From positions 1-12,468 of the forward strand of contig CACVAR010000395.1 in assembly GCA_902727905.1 (NCBI GenBank): a DNA stretch of 12,468 nucleotides. The letters are read 5' to 3'. This document shows, in pieces, positions 6,595 to 12,468 of the stretch (its first letter is position 1; each line of letters starts with the position of its first letter). The notes under the pieces were generated by a model. That model made no database searches, was not told the origin of the DNA, and worked only from the letters and a program-made list of their open reading frames with translations. Origin of the DNA: an uncultured Sulfurovum sp. (GTDB lineage: Bacteria; Campylobacterota; Campylobacteria; Campylobacterales; Sulfurovaceae). A program made the position numbers and the translations under genes.

Positions 6595-9511
6595 TGTCTT
6601 GTTCCTTTTTTGATTTTTTTAATAATTTTAAACAAAAACTTCTTATTTCATAATCTTTATCATCTTTTTTCATATAGTTTTTTATAAAGTTTTGAACCTC
6701 AGCTGAATTTGGGTTTAATACCTTTAAAAACCTAATAATGGTATAATTATTTGTATTTGGGTTATTCTTAATCATTTTTCTTGCATAACTTCTAACCTCA
6801 GTTGAATTTTCACCTAAGATATTTATACAAATTTTTATAATAGGTGAACGAAGAAACTCAAAGTCTTGTTTAAGATATTCTTTTACAAATTCTTGAACAT
6901 AAATTGAATTTTGACCTAAAATAGCTATACAAATGTTTACAGAAGATAAACTAAGAAATACAAAATCTTGTTTAAGATATTCTTTTGCAATCCTTTGAAC
7001 TATTATGGGATTTCCACTTAAATTCTTCAAGGATCTTTTTATTTTAGAAGTATAAACTTTCTTTTTTACTTCTAAAATATCCAAACATTTCTTCTCTAAG
7101 GAAATATCTTTTGTATTAGTCAACTGAATATATTTTCCTGAAAACTCTTTTACCTCATCTGAATGTATACCTAAAATATCTATAGCTCTATCTACTATAA
7201 CAGGTTTTAATATTTGAACATCTTGTTCTATATAAATCTTACAAAAATCCTTAACCATAGTAGAATAACTTCCAAGTACATCTATAGAATTCATAGCTTT
7301 TTCTACTTCTAAGAATTCATAATTTGTTTCAGTTAAATACTCTTTAGCATTCTTTTCTTCAACTTTTTTCTTGTGAAAGTTATCAGCTAACTCATTTAAA
7401 ATTTCAATATTTAAATCCAATTCAGAACTAATATAACGGTCTATTAATACTCCTATATCTTCAGAGTCATCGTCTAAAAGTTCTATACACTTAGTGGCTA
7501 AATATCCATTTAGTTTTCTTAGGTCTTGCTCAATATATTTTTTTGCAAACTCTTGCACTTCATAACTACTTACCCCTAAGTTGTCTATGGCTTTAATGGT
7601 AAGATGTATTTCACTCTCTTCAATATTATTCTTAAGATATTTTTTTGAAAATAGTTGTATTTCCCTAGAACTATTTTTAAGATTGTTCATTGCCCAAACT
7701 AAAGTATTTGAATCAAGATTATGTTTTAATATCTCTTTAGAAATAAACTTTTTCTGTAATCTCAACATTTTGATGATTTTTTTAAAATTTTTTAACGAAA
7801 GTCTATTCTTTTTATAAATAATCTCTTTTGATATTTTTTCAACTAAAGGTTTGTCTCCAAGTAGCTCACATATTTCTATGTAATTATCATAAAAATAACT
7901 ATCATCAAGAGAGATAGATGACCATGAATAAGCATACTGTTCTTTATATTGATCCATATAGTCTTGATATTTCTCTACTGTATTATCATCACAAGACTTA
8001 ATATAATCAATTTGTAAATCATGAGCATAGTAGTATTGTTTATTTTTAGAACGACTTTTTTCAAACAGTAAGGAAGAATAAGAAAGTCTATCTATAATTT
8101 CTAAATAATCATCTCCCCAATAATTTTTAAGCGTAGCTCTAGGAATATTTTTACGTTTCAAAAAGAAGATACTTAGGCTTAGATACTTCTCTTTATCTTT
8201 TTGGGATAGATAATCTACACTTAAATCAATAACTTTATATAAGTCTTCATGCTGTCCATTTTGATTAACAAACTTTATCTTATCTAAGTTAGCATTTTGT
8301 AAGTTCACTAATACTTTTTCCCAATAAGCCCTGTCTCTGTCTTTTAAAATTGACCCTATAATATTAATCGCAAGAGGAAGGTTTCCACACTTTTTTATTA
8401 TTTCTTCAGCTAAGCCTTTTAAGTCATCTGATATTACACCTACTTTATTTTTCAAAAAATTAAAAGACTGCTCTTTAGTCAAAATATCAATGGAATATTC
8501 TTTTGCTTCTTTTGCTTTTAAAATATCTTTATGTCTTGTCGTAATAAGTATTTTTGATTTAGTCGTAGGCACATCAAAATAATTTAGATGCTTCACATCC
8601 CAAACATCATCAATGATAAGTAAAGCCTCTCTCTGAGAAAAAAGCATTTTTATTTTTGACTTTAATATTTTAGAATTAATGTCATCTACACCCATATAAA
8701 CCAAAAGCTCCATTTGAATCTCTTCAATATCAGGCTTTTGTCCTAATTGAATAAAATAAATACCATCTTTAAAGTGCTTTCTAATATCAGAATCGTATCC
8801 TAAAGCAATGGCAAAAACAGATTTTCCTATTCCACCCATTCCATGTAAACCAAGTGTTTTTGAGACTCCTGTTATCCCTACATTGTCTTTTGTATTTAAA
8901 ATAAGATCTTTAAGGTTTGCTAAATCTTCTTCTCTTGGTAGATATTCTCGTGGTAATTGGGGTAAAGAAGCATAAAGAGATTCATCATCAAGATAAGTAA
9001 ATTCTTCACTGGGAATAACTTCAATTTGATTATCTTGAAAGTTTTTAATATCATGCTCTAACTGTTTAAAGGTATCATTTTTGAGTTTGTCAAAATTATT
9101 ATAATTATTTACATATTGATTCTCTTCAAGTTGGGAAACTTGTTGTTTAAATCGTCGTGTATAACTAGCATTCTCCCACTCTTGATTACTAGCATTATCA
9201 TGCAATTCAAACTTTTTGAAAAAAATAGATAGACGAGGTTGTTTTGTTTCTTCGTAACTTTTCCATCCTGCCCAAAACTCTTCTTCAGTAAACTTTCCAA
9301 TTCGCCTTTCAACGAAAACATATAAAATATCACAGCTAACAAGTATTTCATTTAAGCGTTTTTGATATCCACCTTCATTAAAACTTTTATCAGATTCAGG
9401 AAAAACTTCTATTTGAATATTTGGGTAGTTTCGATAAATCGCCAACTCTAATTTTTCAACATCATCTTTAACTTCTTTAGTGTAAGATAAAAATAATTTA
9501 ATTTGTTTCAA
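6587..9511 (-). CDS. TIR-like / NB-ARC / helical-repeat protein (bacterial TIR-NLR-like STAND NTPase)
   Basis: This 974-residue protein has three parts. Residues 1-155 look like a TIR-type domain: beta-A IKLFLSYT (4-11), a BB-loop-like DKSFNEGG (41-48), and FTEEEFW (74-80), where Glu77/78 is the candidate NADase glutamate. Residues about 194-390 are NB-ARC: P-loop GLHGMGGIGKS (221-231), Walker B LLIIDDVWD (297-305), sensor ITTR (323-326) and GNLPLA (376-381). A winged-helix part ends in AHDL (496-499), like the MHD motif of plant NLRs. Residues about 612-965 hold 34-residue helical repeats, presumably the ligand sensor. It reads as an anti-phage sensor in which ATP-driven oligomerisation activates TIR NAD+ cleavage. 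The start is TTG: an in-frame TGA lies at 9515-9517, AAAAGG is nine bases upstream, and the TIR strand begins at residue 4. One 60-base line here (7081) has 17 G/C against 27 in the helicase (4801), which suggests transfer. A DUF4062-type N-terminus is the alternative. Confidence 0.87.
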   Translation of the reverse strand: MKQIKLFLSYTKEVKDDVEKLELAIYRNYPNIQIEVFPESDKSFNEGGYQKRLNEILVSCDILYVFVERRIGKFTEEEFWAGWKSYEETKQPRLSIFFKKFELHDNASNQEWENASYTRRFKQQVSQLEENQYVNNYNNFDKLKNDTFKQLEHDIKNFQDNQIEVIPSEEFTYLDDESLYASLPQLPREYLPREEDLANLKDLILNTKDNVGITGVSKTLGLHGMGGIGKSVFAIALGYDSDIRKHFKDGIYFIQLGQKPDIEEIQMELLVYMGVDDINSKILKSKIKMLFSQREALLIIDDVWDVKHLNYFDVPTTKSKILITTRHKDILKAKEAKEYSIDILTKEQSFNFLKNKVGVISDDLKGLAEEIIKKCGNLPLAINIIGSILKDRDRAYWEKVLVNLQNANLDKIKFVNQNGQHEDLYKVIDLSVDYLSQKDKEKYLSLSIFFLKRKNIPRATLKNYWGDDYLEIIDRLSYSSLLFEKSRSKNKQYYYAHDLQIDYIKSCDDNTVEKYQDYMDQYKEQYAYSWSSISLDDSYFYDNYIEICELLGDKPLVEKISKEIIYKKNRLSLKNFKKIIKMLRLQKKFISKEILKHNLDSNTLVWAMNNLKNSSREIQLFSKKYLKNNIEESEIHLTIKAIDNLGVSSYEVQEFAKKYIEQDLRKLNGYLATKCIELLDDDSEDIGVLIDRYISSELDLNIEILNELADNFHKKKVEEKNAKEYLTETNYEFLEVEKAMNSIDVLGSYSTMVKDFCKIYIEQDVQILKPVIVDRAIDILGIHSDEVKEFSGKYIQLTNTKDISLEKKCLDILEVKKKVYTSKIKRSLKNLSGNPIIVQRIAKEYLKQDFVFLSLSSVNICIAILGQNSIYVQEFVKEYLKQDFEFLRSPIIKICINILGENSTEVRSYARKMIKNNPNTNNYTIIRFLKVLNPNSAEVQNFIKNYMKKDDKDYEIRSFCLKLLKKSKKEQDNE
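6617..7678 (-). repeat. 34-residue (102-base) tandem repeats in the C-terminal sensor
   Basis: A motif of the form (E)VQEFxKxYxxQD recurs at residues 616, 650, 684, 751, 785, 836, 870, 904 and 937, mostly 34 residues apart. At DNA level the same word TCTTGTTTAAGATATTCTTT starts at 6864 and again at 6966, exactly 102 bases apart, so at least two units are recent duplicates. The units predict two helices each; they do not carry the TPR consensus and look HEAT-like. Confidence 0.8.
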
Positions 9512-9543
9512 AAATCAGAACCTTTTCGTAGATAATAATTTAT

Positions 9544-9552
9544 GATATAACA
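9544..9552 (-). promoter_or_regulatory. Possible extended -10 promoter of the TIR-NB-ARC gene
   Basis: On the minus strand TGTTATATC (9552 to 9544) gives a TGn element followed by a TATAAT-like hexamer, placing the transcript start near 9537 and a leader of about 26 bases before the TTG start. In DNA this AT-rich such matches arise easily. Confidence 0.3.
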
Positions 9553-9584
9553 ATAATTCTTAATTATCTTTAATTTAAATTATT

Positions 9585-9638
9585 ATTTAAAGAACTAATA
9601 TAAAAGATGAGTTATTTTCTCATAAAAATTCTTTAAAT
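9585..9638. repeat. 10-base inverted repeat with nested hairpin
   Basis: ATTTAAAGAA (9585-9594) and TTCTTTAAAT (9629-9638) are exact reverse complements, and between them lies the smaller dyad ATGAG/CTCAT (9607-9623). The arrangement sits between the cassette promoter region and the thiL remnant. Confidence 0.4.
9602..9623 (-). terminator. Terminator-like hairpin downstream of the thiL remnant
   Basis: Read on the minus strand, ATGAG and CTCAT form a five-pair stem around a seven-base loop, followed directly by CTTTT and further T/A-rich sequence. It begins 24 bases after the stop codon of the thiL remnant, where a thiL terminator would be expected. The stem is short, so strength is doubtful. 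Confidence 0.35.
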
Positions 9639-9646
9639 CTCAAAAA

Positions 9647-9757
9647 TTAAAAATGATGGTTTTTACACTCAAATAACACTCCATTCCCCTCAGCCTTCTC
9701 AACTTTAGTAAACACAGTTAAAATCATATCGGTTCTTTCAGCTATCTCTTTTAATTT
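9647..9757 (-). pseudogene. Remnant of a second thiL 3' end
   Basis: On the minus strand, 36 codons plus a TAA stop (9647-9649) match the C-terminus of the intact thiL nearby (11167-11274). Both start KLKEIAERT, share LTVF, KVEKA and VLFEC, and end NHHF-stop. By hand alignment, 28 of 35 positions are identical, with one extra codon in the remnant (EGNG against NDG). Many differences are silent or conservative, so this is a diverged allele that was once under selection, not a fresh copy. No start or upstream thiL sequence is recognisable; an in-frame TAG occurs at 9779-9781. It is in the same orientation as thiL, so the two 3' ends are direct repeats flanking the lipoprotein gene. Best read as a scar of recombination or insertion at thiL. 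Confidence 0.85.
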
Positions 9758-9848
9758 TAATTGATTAAAAATCAATTCCTATTTAATCCCCAAATCAATA
9801 TTAAAACAAAAAAAGATCAGCATATTTATAAGCAACCAATAAAGGACT

Positions 9849-9857
9849 TGATAAAAT
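9849..9857 (+). promoter_or_regulatory. Possible extended -10 promoter of the lipoprotein gene
   Basis: TGATAAAAT (9849-9857) fits TGn plus a TATAAT-like hexamer; a transcript from about 9863 would have a leader of about 31 bases containing GAGAGG at 9885-9890. No clear -35. Confidence 0.3.
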
Positions 9858-9894
9858 AAAACCTTAAATTTAAAAATTAATAATGAGAGGTTAA

Positions 9895-11163
9895 ATGAAA
9901 TATTTATATGGAATAGTCATGCTCATTTTTTTGACAGCCTGTAGTACAAAAGCACCACATGGTCAATTTTTAAAAGAGTTTAATACTGGTTACGCAGGAT
10001 ATGCATGGGAGTTTAAAAATAATGAAAATCAAAGTATATGGCAAAGTTCTATTAGCTTGGTACTTGATGGGCATATAGACTCGCATGTAAAAGATGTGGA
10101 TTATGATGCTTTTGAGAAATTACAAGACAGTATTGATGATTCTAAATTTATTGTTATGTGGTTTACTAAAAACTGGCAAGAGTTCTATTTTAACCCAGAA
10201 CTCATTCAAAGAGCCATGGACAAAGGTAAAATACCTGTCTTTTTATATTGGTACTTTGGAGATGACTTTGCAGTAGATAACCCCACAGAGGTTATAAGTA
10301 AAAAACATCGTGCTTATATGAAAATGAATCAAAGAATTATGAAATTTTTAAATAAACTTAATGGTGAAGTTGTCCTACTTTTAGAGCCAGAGTTTAATAA
10401 ACAGCATGTACTCAAAAACAAAGAGAACAGCGAACTTTTTAAAGCCATGATGGAGTACTCTTTAGACTATTTTCGAGCTAACGCTGCTAAAGACTTAAAA
10501 CTCTACTTAGGTTTGTCCATGAATGATAATGGTAGTAAATACAAAGATGAACCTTTTGATTTATGTGGTTATGAACATTGTGCCTTGGGTGACAAGTACA
10601 CATGGAACAAAAGCGTAGACATATTAAAATCTTTATCAAGTAGGCTTGATGTTGTTGCCTTTAGTCTAATGCTTTCACCCTTTAGTAGAGGTTCAGAAAA
10701 CCCTAATATACCTCAAGACTATAAAAATGAAAAGCTTGGTATAGGTTTTCTACCACAACGTATTGCTAATTTATCGCAATACTTATATGAGCAACTTCAA
10801 AAACCTGTCTTTTTATCCCATTTGGTTATGGCATCAGGGGCATGGGAAGATACCAATCAAAATCAAAAAATAGAAAACAGTGAAGTAGCTGCGAATGGTT
10901 GGAATCAAGAGATTTATGAGACCTATGCTAATTTTGATTATGGACTGTTTCAAAAAAGTGGCATGTTTGGATTGGCACTCATGAACCTCTTTGACAACCC
11001 TAAACATGATATGGGAGGCTATAACTACTTTTTACAAAATGAGCATCATTTAGGTTTGATTTCAACAGGAGCTGATGCTGAAAGCTTACAACCTAATGAT
11101 GGTCGTTTGAGGTTTAAAACCTATAATGGAGTTGACCTTATAGACTTAATCTATAGAGATTAA
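9895..11163 (+). CDS. Lipoprotein with a probable TIM-barrel, glycoside-hydrolase-like domain
   Basis: This 422-residue protein has a lipoprotein signal peptide with lipobox LTAC (13-16, lipidated Cys16) and no membrane segment after it, so it should be anchored in a membrane and face the periplasm or outside. I do not recognise a named family. The body shows a run of hydrophobic strands each followed by polar loops, as in (beta/alpha)8 barrels: KFIVMWF (84-90), KIPVFLYWYFGDD (112-124), GEVVLLLEPEF (157-167), LKLYLGLSM (201-209), LDVVAFSLML (251-260), KPVFLSHLVM (303-312). Glu164/Glu166 after a strand would suit a catalytic acid of a glycosidase, but this is inference only. GAGAGG lies four bases before the ATG. 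The gene lies between two copies of the thiL 3' end and stops three bases before the convergent thiL stop, so it probably arrived or moved as one segment. Confidence 0.7.
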   Translation: MKYLYGIVMLIFLTACSTKAPHGQFLKEFNTGYAGYAWEFKNNENQSIWQSSISLVLDGHIDSHVKDVDYDAFEKLQDSIDDSKFIVMWFTKNWQEFYFNPELIQRAMDKGKIPVFLYWYFGDDFAVDNPTEVISKKHRAYMKMNQRIMKFLNKLNGEVVLLLEPEFNKQHVLKNKENSELFKAMMEYSLDYFRANAAKDLKLYLGLSMNDNGSKYKDEPFDLCGYEHCALGDKYTWNKSVDILKSLSSRLDVVAFSLMLSPFSRGSENPNIPQDYKNEKLGIGFLPQRIANLSQYLYEQLQKPVFLSHLVMASGAWEDTNQNQKIENSEVAANGWNQEIYETYANFDYGLFQKSGMFGLALMNLFDNPKHDMGGYNYFLQNEHHLGLISTGADAESLQPNDGRLRFKTYNGVDLIDLIYRD

Positions 11164-11166
11164 ATC

Positions 11167-11991
11167 TTAAAAATGGTGATTCTGACACTCAAACAGCACC
11201 CCATCATTCGCTTTCTCAACTTTAGCAAACACTGTTAAAGGCGTATGGGTTCTTTCAGCTATCTCTTTAAGTTTAGAGTAGTGTTCTGGTCCAAAAGTAA
11301 CCAGCATCTCATACTCTTCACCAGAACTCCCTACCTCATCACTTATCTCTTCGAACATGTACATGGTTTGTTTTTTTATCGCTAAGAGTTTATTAGTATC
11401 ACAAAAGAGACCATCGGAAATGTCCATTCCTGCGTTCAGGTATTTTCTAGCCTGTTTTATGAATTCTCGTTTTAATTTTGGTTCAAAAAAACGTGATTTA
11501 GGTTTAATGCTTTCCCCTCTTAATAATGCCTCTAAACCCTCTTTGCTCTCACCCAATGTTCCTGTGTATGCTAAAAGGTCACCTACTTGTACATTGTTAC
11601 GGTATAAAGGACGTTTTGACTCAGAAACAATGGTAATGGAAATATGCAATTTATCACCTGCAATGGTATCTCCACCTATAATTTCACATTGAAAATCTTT
11701 GGCTGTTTTTTCCAAAGAGGCTAAGAGTTCATCTATCTCATCGGTTGTAATGTCTTTGGGTAATGATAGGGTTACTAAGGCATACTTGGGGTCAGCATCC
11801 ATAGCGACAGCATCGGAGAGGTTTATAAGCATTGCTTTACGCCCTATTTGCCACATGCTCATCCACTCTCTTTTAAAATGTACATCTTCAAAAAATGCAT
11901 CCATACTATAGATTTTCCCATCTACGACAGCTGCATCGTCACCAATGTGTTTTGAATTTAGTTTGTTTATTAGGTAGTCTTCTTTATTCAT
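11167..11991 (-). CDS. thiL: Thiamine-monophosphate kinase
   Basis: ThiL phosphorylates thiamine monophosphate to thiamine diphosphate with ATP, the last step of cofactor synthesis, in the cytoplasm. Motifs in the 274-residue form are HIGDDAAVV (15-23), DAFFEDVHF (31-39), NLSDAVAMDADP (57-68), GGDT (106-109), MDISDGL (189-195) and GEEYEML (224-230), all in the order expected for the PurM/ThiL fold. It is shorter than the roughly 320 residues of E. coli ThiL. A start at 12003 (four residues longer) is possible, but 11991 is preferred: GAGAG lies five bases upstream of this ATG, whereas the outer ATG has AGAGA directly abutting it. The last 35 codons are repeated in the remnant at 9647-9757, so the 3' end may have been replaced by recombination. 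There is no room for a terminator before the convergent lipoprotein gene. Confidence 0.92.
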   Translation of the reverse strand: MNKEDYLINKLNSKHIGDDAAVVDGKIYSMDAFFEDVHFKREWMSMWQIGRKAMLINLSDAVAMDADPKYALVTLSLPKDITTDEIDELLASLEKTAKDFQCEIIGGDTIAGDKLHISITIVSESKRPLYRNNVQVGDLLAYTGTLGESKEGLEALLRGESIKPKSRFFEPKLKREFIKQARKYLNAGMDISDGLFCDTNKLLAIKKQTMYMFEEISDEVGSSGEEYEMLVTFGPEHYSKLKEIAERTHTPLTVFAKVEKANDGVLFECQNHHF

Positions 11992-12065
11992 TATTACTCT
12001 CATTCTCTAAAATTTTGTGCTAATTTAGCTAAAATCTTATTAATAAAAAATTTATAAGGAAACAA
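11992..12065. promoter_or_regulatory. Divergent promoter region of thiL and the acetyltransferase gene
   Basis: Both genes start here in opposite directions. On the plus strand TAAAAT (12030-12035) would place a transcript start about 24 bases before the acetyltransferase ATG. No strong -35 elements or operator-like repeats are seen. Confidence 0.4.
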
Positions 12066-12468
12066 ATGCAATTCAAAATCGCTGAACTCTCTGACATTAA
12101 TGCCACACTTAAACTTCATGCTAAGTATCAGATAGATAATATTAAAGAAGAAGACAAAGCAGACGGTTTTGTGACCACAGCATTTACGAAAGAAGAACTA
12201 ACTCAACTCATTAAGCAAGAACAAGGACTTTTTATTGCTAAGAATCAAGAAGTAGTGCTAGGATATATCATGGCTGCTTCTTGGAACTTTTGGTCAAAAT
12301 GGGAGATGTTTAGATATATGATAAATGACTTAGAAAACTTAGAATACTTAGGTCAACAGCTAAGTACTGCAAACTCTTACCAATATGGACCAGTTTGTAT
12401 AGACAAAGCATTAAGAGGTTCGGGACTACTTGAAAGTCTATTTGACATAGCACGTGAAGAGATGGCGA
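12066..12468 (+). CDS. GNAT-family N-acetyltransferase (partial, cut by the window end)
   Basis: The first 134 codons of a gene that runs off the right edge. The N-terminus MQFKIAELSDINATLKLH is typical of GNAT proteins, a middle strand GLFIAKNQEVVLGYIMA (54-70) fits beta-strands 2-3, and GPVCIDKALRGSGLLESLF (108-126) is motif A, with R117-G118-S119-G120 as the acetyl-CoA pyrophosphate loop. GNAT enzymes transfer an acetyl group from acetyl-CoA to an amine; the substrate cannot be told. AAGGA at 12056-12060 lies five bases before the ATG. It is divergent from thiL with a 74-base gap, so it has its own promoter. Confidence 0.82.
   Translation, partial: MQFKIAELSDINATLKLHAKYQIDNIKEEDKADGFVTTAFTKEELTQLIKQEQGLFIAKNQEVVLGYIMAASWNFWSKWEMFRYMINDLENLEYLGQQLSTANSYQYGPVCIDKALRGSGLLESLFDIAREEMA

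Larger units (their letters stand above)
9512..9894. other. 383-base gene-free gap between the cassette and the lipoprotein gene
   Basis: Very AT-rich. Reading from the cassette outward it holds a possible minus-strand promoter, a nested inverted repeat with a terminator-like hairpin, the thiL 3' remnant, a short palindrome (9759-9777, AATTGATT/AATCAATT around AAA), and the leader of the lipoprotein gene. No intact gene is visible. Confidence 0.7.

Noticed and set aside
6864..6985. The 102-base repeat as a CRISPR-like or intergenic repeat
   Set aside because: The repeat is in frame within a coding gene, its period is a whole number of codons, and the units encode a degenerate protein motif.
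7581..7817. Plus-strand open frame of 78 codons inside the TIR-NB-ARC gene
   Set aside because: Antisense shadow of the repeat region, with no ribosome site and low-complexity Leu/Phe content produced by the AT-rich opposite strand.
11357..11911. Two plus-strand open frames opposite thiL (111 and 70 codons)
   Set aside because: They lie entirely antisense to a motif-complete thiL and show no family resemblance.

Overview
The window looks like part of a chromosome from an AT-rich, Gram-negative bacterium. Outer-membrane protein, lipoprotein and SPOR-type genes point to a diderm. Codon style, the short ThiL and the overall protein character suggest Campylobacterota (a Sulfurimonas/Sulfurovum/Arcobacter-like organism); this is inference from style, not a database match.

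Left part (1-3314): a gene-free leader with dyad symmetries, then a compact three-gene operon on the plus strand for metal (probably zinc) acquisition. It encodes a His-rich outer-membrane beta-barrel protein, a ZnuA-type periplasmic binding protein and a ZnuB-type permease that overlaps znuA by 4 bases. No ATPase gene is present. Middle part (3315-6126): two hairpins, a secreted SPOR-domain protein, a PIF1-family DNA helicase with a GTG start and a clear extended -10 promoter, and a small two-helix membrane protein.

Accessory part (6145-9511, minus strand): a two-gene cassette. The first gene encodes a 974-residue TIR-like / NB-ARC / 34-residue-repeat protein, a bacterial relative of plant TIR-NLR immune receptors. 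The second, overlapping it by 8 bases, encodes a 149-residue membrane protein resembling the RipA / 8xMP family. The cassette is visibly more AT-rich than the helicase gene. I infer a STAND-type anti-phage system with a membrane partner; this is the most interesting content of the window.

Right part (9512-12468): a 383-base gap holds a terminator-like hairpin and a 36-codon remnant of a second, diverged thiL 3' end. A plus-strand lipoprotein gene of unknown function follows and converges on the intact thiL with only 3 bases between the stop codons. The thiL 3' end is thus present twice in the same orientation, on either side of the lipoprotein gene. This is a recombination scar next to the defence-like cassette. 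Divergent from thiL, a GNAT acetyltransferase gene runs off the right edge. No tRNA, rRNA, CRISPR, transposase or integrase was seen.
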